Shown here: positions 1 through 7,636 of the stretch, piece after piece | Layout of the letters: each line of letters opens with the position of its first letter | Numbering within the stretch: the first letter of the stretch is position 1 | Assembly (NCBI GenBank): GCA_028866335.1 | Contig: JAGWIL010000022.1 | Span: 1-14,454 of the forward strand | Source of the DNA: Rhodospirillales bacterium | GTDB lineage: Bacteria; Pseudomonadota; Alphaproteobacteria; Acetobacterales; Acetobacteraceae | DNA length: 14,454 nucleotides | Reading direction: 5' to 3' | Program-made: the position numbers and the translations under genes | The notes under the pieces: generated by a model | The model's database searches: none | Seen by the model: the letters and a program-made list of their open reading frames with translations, nothing else | Told to the model about the DNA's origin: nothing

Positions 1-4
1 ATTT

Positions 5-1050
<1,046 letters not shown>

Positions 1051-1058
1051 AGCCAGCC

Positions 1059-1517
1059 ATGGATAAACCGAACGACCCACTATTCTACAATCTGCTCGCC
1101 TCCAGCTTCGTCCGCCTGCTTGGCAGACCGCTGATACTCGACCCAACCGCACACGGCTGCGACAAGGCGTTCTGGCTATACCAGAACGCCCCATTCTGCG
1201 TGCTGGCGCACGATACTCAGCCAGATCCCATCTTCACATACGCCAACCGCGCCGCACAGACATGCTTTGGCTATGAATGGGCGGAATTCACCCGCCTACC
1301 CTCCCGCCTTTCAGCCGAAGCACCAGACCGCGCGGAGCGGCAGCGCCTGCTGGATGAAGTGGCGAATAAAGGCTTTATCGAAAATTATCGCGGCTTGCGG
1401 ATCGCTAAATCCGACCAGCGGTTTTGGATCGAGAACGCCATTGTCTGGCAACTGATCGACGAGACCGGAACGTTGCACGGCCAGGCCGCGATGTTTCAGC
1501 ACCAACCAGAGGCCTAA
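1059..1517 (+). CDS. MEKHLA domain (PAS-like) protein
   Basis: A soluble 152-aa protein that matches the MEKHLA domain, a PAS-like sensory fold that usually stands alone in bacteria and is fused to homeodomain regulators in plants. Seen: the PAS-like core with FCVLAHDTQPDPIFTYANRAA (47 onward, written here only in part), FGYEWAEF just after it, and a C-terminal strand with RFWIENAIVWQLIDETG around residues 128-144. There is no signal peptide, membrane helix or output domain, so it would have to act through a partner or by binding a small ligand. It begins 8 bases after the nitronate monooxygenase stop with no clear Shine-Dalgarno sequence, which suggests translational coupling. Ligand and function are unknown. 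Confidence 0.75.
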   Translation: MDKPNDPLFYNLLASSFVRLLGRPLILDPTAHGCDKAFWLYQNAPFCVLAHDTQPDPIFTYANRAAQTCFGYEWAEFTRLPSRLSAEAPDRAERQRLLDEVANKGFIENYRGLRIAKSDQRFWIENAIVWQLIDETGTLHGQAAMFQHQPEA

Positions 1518-1559
1518 CAATTCCCGCCGACCCGCTCCTCCCTGCCGGGGTGCCAGGGC

Positions 1560-1586
1560 TTGCACGCTATTTCTACCTGCTATAAA
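1560..1586 (+). promoter_or_regulatory. Candidate promoter of the efflux block
   Basis: TTGCAC (1560-1565) and TATAAA (1581-1586) are separated by 15 bases, shorter than ideal, in the 122-base gap between the MEKHLA gene and the DUF1656 gene. This is the only AT-rich part of that gap and the natural place for a promoter driving the efflux genes. Weak evidence. Confidence 0.3.
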
Positions 1587-1639
1587 GATGTATTTAATAT
1601 ACAGTTTATGGGCGGTTGCTCACGCCAGGGCGGGTCACG

Positions 1640-1852
1640 ATGATCGAACAGCTTAACATATTCGGCGGATTTGTTTCCACCGGGCTGGCTTCGGCTGTGG
1701 GCGCGGGAATCCTGACCTTTCTCCTGCATTTTTTGCTTCAACGCCTCCCCCTGGACCGCTTTTTGTGGCAGCCCATCCTGCTTGACCTCACACTCTTCCT
1801 GGTCCTCTGGTGGGGTCTCACCCTCCTGGCCACTCACTTTTACCCTCACTGA
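1640..1852 (+). CDS. DUF1656 small inner-membrane protein (AaeX-like)
   Basis: A 70-aa, two-helix membrane protein. By family, DUF1656 proteins sit between an FUSC/AaeB-type pump and a HlyD adaptor in aromatic-acid efflux operons (AaeX in E. coli); their own role is not defined. Seen: the typical N-terminus MIEQLNIFGGFV, a first helix of about residues 11-33, the family-typical LDRFLWQPILLDLTLFLVL (residues 37-55) and a short tail. I chose the ATG at 1640 over an upstream TTG at 1616 because the family begins at MIE and the nine extra residues look non-coding. The HlyD gene follows after 13 bases. Confidence 0.8.
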   Translation: MIEQLNIFGGFVSTGLASAVGAGILTFLLHFLLQRLPLDRFLWQPILLDLTLFLVLWWGLTLLATHFYPH

Positions 1853-1865
1853 TTGCACGCTGACC

Positions 1866-2762
1866 ATGAACCGTGAACATCTTAGCAAGGCATTTTCAAC
1901 CTTTTTGCTGCTGATTATCGCGGCAATCGTCATCGCGGCACTCTGGATACGTTATCAGGTTGAACCCGTGACCCGCGACGGCAAGGTCGCCGCGGATATT
2001 GTCCAGGTCACCCCGGATGTCGGCGGCTGGGTCACCAGCGTTGCCGTGCAGGACAATGAGGCCGTTAAAAAAGGCCAACCTCTGCTAACAATAGATCAGT
2101 CACGCTACCAGCTTGCGCTTGCCCAAGCCCAGGCGGCGCTGAATGGCCAGCAGATCGCCCTCGCGCAAGCCATACGTGACGACCGCCGCAACCACGCCCT
2201 GTCTGCTCTGGTTGATGTCGAAACCATCGAAAAAGGCACGGAACAGGTTGGCTTATTGCAAAGCGCCGTGGCCAAAGCCAAGGCCGCGCTGGACCTCGCG
2301 CAATTGAATCTCGACCGCACAACCCTGCGCGCGCCGGTTGATGGCATTATTTCTAACATGACTCTGCAACCAGGCGATTACCTGAGTGCTGGCAAGGAAG
2401 CTTTCGCGCTGGTTGATACCGATACGTTGCGCATCGAAGGCTATTTCGTGGAAACCAAAATTCCCGCGATCAATATTGGTGATAAGGCGGATATACGGCT
2501 GATGGGCGTGGCCAGGATCATCCACGGGCATGTAGAGAGCATTGCCGGCGGCATTGTAAACCGCGAGCGCGATGCAAGTGCTAACATGCTCGACAATATC
2601 GAACCGGAATACACCTATGTGCGCCTGGCACAACGCATTCCCGTTCGCATCGCAATCGACCAGGTTCCTGCAGGCATGCGGCTGATTGCTGGCCAGACGG
2701 CCTCGGTCGAAATTCTTCCTCGGCAGGGCGAAGCCGCAGAAAAAAGGAGCTGGCCGTGGTAG
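1866..2762 (+). CDS. HlyD-family periplasmic adaptor (membrane fusion) subunit
   Basis: A 298-aa membrane fusion protein that would bridge an inner-membrane pump and the outer-membrane channel, closest in layout to AaeA/EmrA. Seen: an N-terminal transmembrane anchor (residues about 10-28), a first lipoyl half with VTPDVGGWVTSVAVQDNEAV (48-67), a helical hairpin rich in Ala, Gln and Leu, a second lipoyl half with LRAPVDGIISNM, and a C-terminal beta-barrel region. The reading frame is open further upstream to 1782, but that part overlaps the DUF1656 gene and encodes no family sequence, so the ATG at 1866 is used. Its last seven bases overlap the NodT start, indicating one operon. A pump gene is not adjacent. 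Confidence 0.88.
   Translation: MNREHLSKAFSTFLLLIIAAIVIAALWIRYQVEPVTRDGKVAADIVQVTPDVGGWVTSVAVQDNEAVKKGQPLLTIDQSRYQLALAQAQAALNGQQIALAQAIRDDRRNHALSALVDVETIEKGTEQVGLLQSAVAKAKAALDLAQLNLDRTTLRAPVDGIISNMTLQPGDYLSAGKEAFALVDTDTLRIEGYFVETKIPAINIGDKADIRLMGVARIIHGHVESIAGGIVNRERDASANMLDNIEPEYTYVRLAQRIPVRIAIDQVPAGMRLIAGQTASVEILPRQGEAAEKRSWPW
2744..2749 (+). promoter_or_regulatory. Ribosome binding site deciding the NodT start
   Basis: AAGGAG lies six bases before the GTG at 2756, but 21 bases before the alternative in-frame ATG at 2771, so it favours the GTG start. It sits inside the end of the HlyD gene. Confidence 0.7.
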
Positions 2763-4228
2763 GCCGCCCTATGCGGCGCTTGGCTGCGCCCCTTGCCGTA
2801 TTGGTTTTGGCTGGTTGCACGGTAGGGCCAAATTACAAACTTCCTCGCTCGGCGGTTATCAATAATCCTGCTGCGCAGGCGGCGTTCCTTTCTGATGACA
2901 AGGCAACGCAGATTGCAAATCCGCCTGATAATTGGTGGCATTTATATAACGATCCAACGCTTGATTCCTTGGTTCAACGCGCCTTCGCTGCCAACACAAG
3001 CCTGAGGGTTGCACAGGCGAATCTTGAGAATGCCTATGCCCTGCTGGCGGCAGCCAAAGCCGGACGGGAAGCCGACGTGACCACCAGCGACTCCACGGAT
3101 TATGGCCAGAGATCGGCGCAAGCTGTCTTGAGTAAAATACCCTCGGCGCAACTGGAGCGCTATAATGTCGGCATCACTGTCAGCTACGATGCCGATTTGT
3201 TCGGCGGCATCCGGCGTGGCATTGAGGCGGCGAACGACGACAGCGAGGCCGCCGCCGCCGCGCGGGATCTTGTGATGGTGAGCGTTGCCGCTGAAACCAC
3301 ACGCGCTTACGCCGATATCTGCGATAGCGGTAACGCACTTGCGGCGTTGCGCCATGCTGTCGCGCTGCAAAATCAATCTCTGGCGTTTACGCGGCTGATG
3401 CATGAAAATGGCCGCGCCACAAGTTTCGATGTCGTCGGCCAAGAAGCCCAGATCGAGACTCTGCAATCCCAGATTCCTCTGCTGCAAGCCAAACAGATGA
3501 ACGCTGCCTATCGCCTCACCACTCTGATGGGCGAACCGCCGGAAGCCTATGACCCCGCATGGTTAGCCTGCCAGCAGCCTCTGGTCTTAAGCACGCCGCT
3601 TCCTGTGGGAGACGGCAAAACCCTGCTGAACCGGCGACCTGACGTGCGCGAGGCTGAACGCCGCCTGGCTGCCGCCACCGCGCGCGTGGGCCAGGCTGAG
3701 GCCAAACTTTACCCAGACTTCAAGCTGGGCGGCGCCGTGGGATCGACCGGTGCTGCATTCGATGCATTCGCGCCCGTGACCAATTTATTTAACCTTGGGC
3801 CGTCGGTGAGTTGGGATTTGAACCAGAGCGTCAGCCGCGCGCATATCGCCCAGGCCAAAGCCCAGGTGCAAGCCCGCCAGGCCGCGTTCGATGGCACAGT
3901 GCTGGCTGCATTACAGGAAGCCCAAAGCGCGATTACATCCTACGATTTTGAGCTCGACCAGGTTGCAAGCCTCAACGATGCCCGGAATTTTGCCGCGCAA
4001 GTGGCTTCCAACATCACCGAACTTTATCGCGGCGGCCAGACGAATGCGCTGGCACAGCTTGGTGCTGAACAGAAGGTTGCCCTGGCGGATATCGCCGTCG
4101 CCAATGCGCAAACGGAAATCAGTCAAAGTCAGATTGCCCTGTTCTATGCGCTGGGCGGCGGCTGGGGGGCATCAACGTCTGGTAACACCACTTCATCGGG
4201 CCCCCTTTCCACCCCAACCGCACCGTAA
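2756..4228 (+). CDS. NodT-family outer-membrane efflux lipoprotein (TolC-like)
   Basis: The outer-membrane channel of a tripartite efflux system, 490 aa, the usual length for the NodT/OprM family. Seen: a lipoprotein signal with lipobox LAGC (18-21, Cys21 being the lipidated residue) followed by TVGPNYKLP, which is the family signature, then two outer-membrane efflux repeats of about 190 residues each, rich in Ala and Gln coiled-coil helices, with the NRRPDVREAERRLAAA motif near residue 293. The GTG start at 2756 is supported by the AAGGAG just upstream; it overlaps the end of the HlyD gene by seven bases. The C-terminal Gly/Ser/Thr/Pro-rich tail after about residue 470 is probably disordered. 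Confidence 0.92.
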   Translation: MVGRPMRRLAAPLAVLVLAGCTVGPNYKLPRSAVINNPAAQAAFLSDDKATQIANPPDNWWHLYNDPTLDSLVQRAFAANTSLRVAQANLENAYALLAAAKAGREADVTTSDSTDYGQRSAQAVLSKIPSAQLERYNVGITVSYDADLFGGIRRGIEAANDDSEAAAAARDLVMVSVAAETTRAYADICDSGNALAALRHAVALQNQSLAFTRLMHENGRATSFDVVGQEAQIETLQSQIPLLQAKQMNAAYRLTTLMGEPPEAYDPAWLACQQPLVLSTPLPVGDGKTLLNRRPDVREAERRLAAATARVGQAEAKLYPDFKLGGAVGSTGAAFDAFAPVTNLFNLGPSVSWDLNQSVSRAHIAQAKAQVQARQAAFDGTVLAALQEAQSAITSYDFELDQVASLNDARNFAAQVASNITELYRGGQTNALAQLGAEQKVALADIAVANAQTEISQSQIALFYALGGGWGASTSGNTTSSGPLSTPTAP

Positions 4229-4234
4229 ACCATA

Positions 4235-5320
4235 ATGACAAATTTTCGTTTCAAGCTGTTTTCACCCATCCTGGCCGGCGCCACCTTGAATGACCGGCTG
4301 ATCAACGGCCTGGGGGCGCTGATCTGCATCGGCCTGACGGGCTTGATCGGCGAAATGACGTTCGGGGGAAACCCGACCCTACCGCTCATCGTGGCTCCGC
4401 TCGGGGCGTCCTCGGTGCTGCTTTTCGCCGTTCCCTCCAGCCCGTTGGCGCAGCCATGGTCCATCATTGGCGGCAACACGCTGTCGTGTTTGTGTGGCAT
4501 TATCGCCTACCGTCTTGTGCCGGATATCATGGTCGCTTCCGGCATCGCTGTCGGGCTTGCCATTGTGGTTATGTCGTTAACCAAGTGTCTGCATCCGCCG
4601 GGTGGCGCTGCCGCGCTCACCGCTGTTATTGGCGGCCCGGCCGTGGCCGCCCAGGGGTTTTCCTTCGCGCTGGTTCCAATGGCGCTCAATTCCGTAACGC
4701 TGGTTATATTGGGCATCGTTTTTCATAAGCTGCTGAAGCACAACTACCCGCATGTGCCGCCGAAAGCCGTAAGCCCCGTGGGCACAAAAGACCCAGCCCC
4801 CATCCTGCGCGCCGGATTTCATGTTGAAGATGTGGACGCGGCTTTGGCGGAGCTTGGCGAGAGCTTTGACATCAACCGGAACGACCTTGACGCCTTGCTT
4901 CAAAGCGTTGAGCAGCAGGCGCTGCTGCGCACCCATGGCGATCTCACCTGTGCGGATATCATGTCACGCGATGTCATCGCAGTGGGGCCGGATGACGATA
5001 TCCAGGCGGCGCGCACCTTGTTGCTGGAACATAATATCCGCCTTCTGCCGGTTATCGACGCATCCGGGCGGTTGCTTGGCACCATCGGGCTGCGAGAGAT
5101 CGTGCAGGAGAACGGCGAAGTCGCCGAGGTGATGGTGCAAGCCGCAACCGCCAGCTCGGACGCACCGGCCTTCAGCCAGCTTGGGAAGCTGACCGACGGG
5201 CGGACACATGCCGTAATTATTCAAGATGCAACCGGGCGCGTTGTCGGCCTGTTATCGCAAACGGATTTGCTGGCCGCCGCCGCCAGAGTGTTACCGGTAG
5301 CTGGCGCGGCAAAGGGCTGA
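4235..5320 (+). CDS. HPP-family integral membrane protein with two CBS domains
   Basis: A 361-aa protein made of an N-terminal HPP membrane domain and a C-terminal CBS pair. Seen: four or five hydrophobic helices between residues 22 and 166, the naming motif in CLHPPGGAAAL (118-128; HPP at 120-122), then a cytoplasmic part with CBS motif 1 (about 237-292, starting LTCADIMSRDVIAV) and CBS motif 2 (about 297-348). HPP proteins are thought to transport small anions; some plant and cyanobacterial members move nitrite. CBS pairs usually sense adenosine nucleotides, so the transport step may respond to energy state. The gene begins six bases after the NodT stop without an obvious Shine-Dalgarno site, so it is probably in the same operon. 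The substrate is not known. Confidence 0.88.
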   Translation: MTNFRFKLFSPILAGATLNDRLINGLGALICIGLTGLIGEMTFGGNPTLPLIVAPLGASSVLLFAVPSSPLAQPWSIIGGNTLSCLCGIIAYRLVPDIMVASGIAVGLAIVVMSLTKCLHPPGGAAALTAVIGGPAVAAQGFSFALVPMALNSVTLVILGIVFHKLLKHNYPHVPPKAVSPVGTKDPAPILRAGFHVEDVDAALAELGESFDINRNDLDALLQSVEQQALLRTHGDLTCADIMSRDVIAVGPDDDIQAARTLLLEHNIRLLPVIDASGRLLGTIGLREIVQENGEVAEVMVQAATASSDAPAFSQLGKLTDGRTHAVIIQDATGRVVGLLSQTDLLAAAARVLPVAGAAKG

Positions 5321-5335
5321 CGTTCAAAGCCACGC

Positions 5336-5364
5336 TTGACAGATAGGCGCTAACCGCGCCGGAT
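5336..5364 (+). promoter_or_regulatory. Possible promoter before the unrecognised membrane protein
   Basis: A perfect -35 hexamer TTGACA (5336-5341) lies in the 74-base gap after the HPP gene. The -10 position 17 bases later reads CCGGAT, a poor match, so this is only a candidate. Confidence 0.25.
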
Positions 5365-5394
5365 AGGGCCAAGCATTGGAAACACTGAACGCCC

Positions 5395-5973
5395 TTGCCT
5401 CTAAACTTAAATGCCCTGGCCCGGCTGCGGGCCTACGCCGCGCATAACGACCCGGCAACAGCAATGGCCAACACCGTTGCCTTGTCTGTTGGCGGTAACA
5501 TGCCGTTTTACCCGCTCTACATGCTGGTGCTTTTGGGCTGGCATGTGTTTCCCCTCTGCTTACTCACGGCCTTGGCCACACCTGCTTTTCTTGTCGTGCC
5601 TTGGCTTTCCCGCCATTCCAGCCTGGGCGGGCGGTTGGCTTTGCCGATAATCGGCACCATCAACACGTTGTGGTGCTTAAAGCTTCTGGGGGGTACGAGC
5701 GGTGTGGGGCTATTTTTATTCCCCTGCATTCTGCTGGCCGCATTGTTGTTCCGGGCGGGCGAACGTTGGCTCTGCCTTGGCCTCGCCACTCTTGCCTTGG
5801 TTTTGTATTTTCTTTCCGGCCATATCCTCGGTGCGCCGGTTATTCCGCTAAATGTTAATGAAGCCCGCATAATGACCGTTCTAAACACCGCGAGCGTTGC
5901 AACACTAACTTGGCTATTGGCGCTCCTGTTCTCCTCCCTTCTGGAAAAAGCCAGGCTTAATAGAATTAATTAA
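5395..5973 (+). CDS. Unrecognised polytopic membrane protein
   Basis: A protein of 192 aa from this start, which I do not assign to a named family. It has about six hydrophobic segments (roughly residues 37-57, 58-70, 81-95, 100-118, 124-142, 165-184) joined by short loops, and a charged amphipathic N-terminus containing LNALARLRAYAAHNDPATA. The pattern resembles the stand-alone or N-terminal membrane sensor region of some proteobacterial signalling proteins (for example adenylate cyclases), but no catalytic domain follows. The TTG start at 5395 lacks a Shine-Dalgarno sequence and is uncertain: a TTG at 5376 in another frame, preceded by AGGG, would join it if one base were missing. It overlaps the convergent DUF2147 gene by eight bases. 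Confidence 0.6.
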   Translation: MPLNLNALARLRAYAAHNDPATAMANTVALSVGGNMPFYPLYMLVLLGWHVFPLCLLTALATPAFLVVPWLSRHSSLGGRLALPIIGTINTLWCLKLLGGTSGVGLFLFPCILLAALLFRAGERWLCLGLATLALVLYFLSGHILGAPVIPLNVNEARIMTVLNTASVATLTWLLALLFSSLLEKARLNRIN

Positions 5974-6376
5974 CGCGATTCCATTGCGCGGATTTACAGA
6001 TAACCCCGAACAAAACGCATCCCTTTGTACGCATATGCGTGCCTATCAACGTCATGCTCATGGTATAGTGCATTTTGCGCCTTACATCATAGGCGGGGCC
6101 CTTTAATATGTCGGGGTTGGCCGTTGGTGCCAGAGTCAAAACCAGCTTGTCCCCCACCTTCTCCGCGCCATTTGGGTCGCGCACCCAAATATTCACCGCA
6201 CAGTAATCTTGCCCACATTTTGTAATGTCGATTTTCGTGTCGCCATCGGCGCGCGCCCATTGGCCGAGCGGGCTGGGCGTGGAAGCCCGCGCTTGTTCAT
6301 GAACACCTGAAACAGCCAACATCAACCCTGCCAGAAAAATCCGCCTGTCCCATGCCCGAACCTCATGCTTGCCCAT
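5966..6376 (-). CDS. DUF2147 secreted protein
   Basis: A 136-aa exported protein of the DUF2147 family, whose function is unknown. Seen: a signal peptide with two arginines before the hydrophobic core (RRIFLAGLMLAVSG, about residues 11-24), ending near ARA, then the family core GQWARADGDTKIDITKCG, YCAVNIWVRDP, EKVGDKLVL, and the C-terminal GCVLFGVICKSAQWNRV that is typical of complete members. Length is normal, so it is not truncated. The twin arginine could mean Tat export, but the motif lacks a full consensus. Start: ATG at 6376 is chosen over a GTG just before it. The gene is transcribed towards the preceding membrane protein gene and shares its stop region. Confidence 0.82.
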   Translation of the reverse strand: MGKHEVRAWDRRIFLAGLMLAVSGVHEQARASTPSPLGQWARADGDTKIDITKCGQDYCAVNIWVRDPNGAEKVGDKLVLTLAPTANPDILKGPAYDVRRKMHYTMSMTLIGTHMRTKGCVLFGVICKSAQWNRVN

Positions 6377-6429
6377 CACTTTACCTTTGGCGCGTTTTTT
6401 GTTGCTGTATTCAGGCTCAATACGTTTAT

Positions 6430-6480
6430 GCTGATGAAGCAGATGCTTTCAGCGCAAAATAAAAATTATATTTCATCTGC
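6430..6480. repeat. Hairpin and dyad in the DUF2147/glucoamylase-remnant gap
   Basis: Two nested symmetries lie in the 143-base gap between the DUF2147 start and the glucoamylase remnant. GCTGA-TG-AAGC (6430-6440) can pair with GCTT-TCAGC (6445-6453), giving nine pairs with a two-base bulge and an AGAT loop. GCAGATG (6439-6445) is also an exact inverted copy of CATCTGC (6474-6480), 28 bases apart and enclosing an A/T-rich core. This could be an operator or promoter region for the divergent DUF2147 gene. There is no following T-run, so it is not a clear terminator. Confidence 0.3.
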
Positions 6481-6519
6481 GTGTCAGTTTTACAGCGCCT
6501 CTCGCCTAAGGAGACTGCC

Positions 6520-6576
6520 ATGAACGATGCCCCTGGCGCACCCGGCGTTCCGCCCCGTTGGGCCATAGGGTGGTGA
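6520..6576 (+). pseudogene. N-terminal remnant of a GH15 glucoamylase (glucan 1,4-alpha-glucosidase)
   Basis: A short frame, MNDAPGAPGVPPRWAIGW then stop, with a good ribosome binding site (CTAAGGAGA) upstream. The first 14 residues match the way I remember bacterial GH15 glucoamylases beginning (APGAPGIPPRW followed by TSSAKSGVG). After the RW the expected sequence disappears: the next bases encode an unrelated AIGW and a TGA. I read it as the start of a lost gene whose remaining roughly 790 codons were deleted, leaving the initiation region next to the BrnT/BrnA locus. The match is short and from memory, so it is a hypothesis. Confidence 0.45.
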
Positions 6577-6658
6577 AGATGTTCCGCTAACATCATACCT
6601 CATCAAAACTCAATCCGCGCGCCATTCAGCATGGGATTTGATGTGATTTAATGCCACA

Positions 6659-6710
6659 TATTGTAAATACAAAAAACCTTGATCTTTATGTTTATTGTAG
6701 ATATAAAAAA
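6659..6710 (+). promoter_or_regulatory. Paired 18-base direct repeats, candidate BrnA operator
   Basis: Two 18-base copies, TATTGTAAATACAAAAAA (6659-6676) and TATTGTAGATATAAAAAA (6693-6710), agree at 16 positions and begin 34 bases apart, about three helical turns. The first contains a 12-base dyad, TTGTA-AA-TACAA; the second the slightly weaker TTGTA-GA-TATAA. They sit directly before the brnT frame. BrnA-type antitoxins with ribbon-helix-helix domains are known to repress their own operon, so paired sites here fit autoregulation. Binding is inferred. Confidence 0.45.
6679..6707 (+). promoter_or_regulatory. Candidate brnT-brnA promoter overlapping the second repeat
   Basis: TTGATC (6679-6684), a 17-base spacer and TATAAA (6702-6707) form a good promoter whose -10 box lies inside the second repeat, where a bound repressor would block it. 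Transcription would begin near 6714, at the likely TTG start (6713), so the message may have almost no leader. Confidence 0.45.
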
Positions 6711-6712
6711 AG

Positions 6713-6972
6713 TTGATCATTGTGTGGGATGAAGCGAAGCGCCTGCAGAATCTTACCAAACACAGTTTGGATTTGCTGATTTTGAAACGGCATTTGACGC
6801 GGCAAGCGCTGTCGTTTTTCCCAGCAAAGAAGGACGCTTTAAATTGATAGGCGCTTTTCGGGGTGAACTGCTGGTCGTGGTGATTGCCGCGCCTCTTGGG
6901 GCTGAGGCTATTTCCCTGATCAGTCTGCGCCGCGCCAGTAGGAAGGAGCATGAAATATGGGCCGCAAGTTGA
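6713..6972 (+). pseudogene. brnT: BrnT-type toxin, frame broken by a one-base deletion
   Basis: Joined across one missing base, this encodes a BrnT-family ribonuclease toxin of about 86 residues. The first frame starts at TTG 6713 with MIIVWDEAKRLQNLTKHSLD, the usual BrnT opening. Around 6771-6775 the frame must slip: from TTT at 6772 the second frame continues FADFETAFDAASAVVF, then RFKLIGAFRGELLVVVIA, EAISLISLRRASRKE, and stops at 6970-6972. A single extra T in the GATTTGCT run would restore the whole gene. As written, the first frame ends at 6847 after 44 residues and would make no active toxin. It overlaps the brnA start by 16 bases, as in intact BrnT/BrnA loci. A sequencing error at the T-run is the main alternative. 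Confidence 0.75.
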
Positions 6973-7232
6973 ACACTGCCGTTTATGGGGTGCCTGACGA
7001 AGAAAACCCCGAAATCACACCGAAGGAGTTTGCCCAGGCCAAGCCGTTTACTGAGGTGTTTCCGGCGCTGGCCGAGAAAATGCGCCGGGCGCGGGGTAAG
7101 CAGGTCGCGCCAACCAAGGAGCTGGTCTCCCTGCGCCTGAGCCGTGAGACACTGGCCAAGTTCCGGGCGCAAGGCCCAGGCTGGCAGACCAGGATAGATG
7201 AGGTGCTATTCGCCGCGGCAAAGAAGCTCTGA
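6957..7232 (+). CDS. brnA: BrnA-family antitoxin
   Basis: A 91-aa antitoxin that, by family, binds and neutralises BrnT and represses its own operon. Seen: an N-terminal toxin-binding part with DEENPEITPKEFAQAKPFTE and VFPALAE (about 14-41), a basic linker, and a C-terminal ribbon-helix-helix DNA-binding region with VSLRLSRETLAKF and GPGWQTRIDEVL (about 57-85). A strong AAGGAG (6943-6948) lies eight bases before the ATG. The frame is complete and shows no decay, unlike the upstream toxin. Confidence 0.85.
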   Translation: MGRKLNTAVYGVPDEENPEITPKEFAQAKPFTEVFPALAEKMRRARGKQVAPTKELVSLRLSRETLAKFRAQGPGWQTRIDEVLFAAAKKL

Positions 7233-7489
7233 TCTGTTTTGTAATCTCACGGCTGCTCATGGTCTGGATGCCGCCGCCGTGCCCAGATTGTACGACGAGT
7301 AATCCAGAAAGGAATCGCTGCCGGCCGCGCGGCGCTTAGGACACGTCGCTGCTCTCGAAGGTCAGGAACGCCTGTGCTATGAAAAAATATGTTCTTTTTT
7401 CTGGCCAATCCGCAAAAGGTCCGCTTTATCGGAACTGTCGCCAATCTTCGCCTAGCTTGGCCACAATGCTTTGTATTTCATTGAAAATC
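7233..7489. other. Gap between brnA and tRNA-Thr: no gene recognised
   Basis: These 257 bases hold no convincing coding region. Short open frames exist on both strands (for example a + strand frame that ends AAVPRLYDE at 7302 and an ATG frame from 7379 that runs antisense through the tRNA), but none has a family match or a ribosome site that I can support. I see no integrase remnant and no copy of the tRNA 3' end that would mark an attachment site. Confidence 0.5.
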
Positions 7490-7565
<76 letters not shown>

Positions 7566-7636
7566 TTGGCGCATTATGGCCGTGGCGGCGTATGGCATAG
7601 GGCCGGGCAGAAATCCAGCCCGCCTTGCCTCTCACC

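Noticed and set aside
1782..1865. N-terminal extension of the HlyD adaptor from an upstream start
   Set aside because: The extra 28 residues overlap the DUF1656 gene and show no family sequence; the ATG at 1866 directly precedes the membrane anchor.
6577..6660. Possible continuation of the glucoamylase remnant in other frames
   Set aside because: Looking in all three + frames I find none of the expected following sequence (TSSAKSGVG, SHGILNEVYYP), so the homology ends at or just after the RW.
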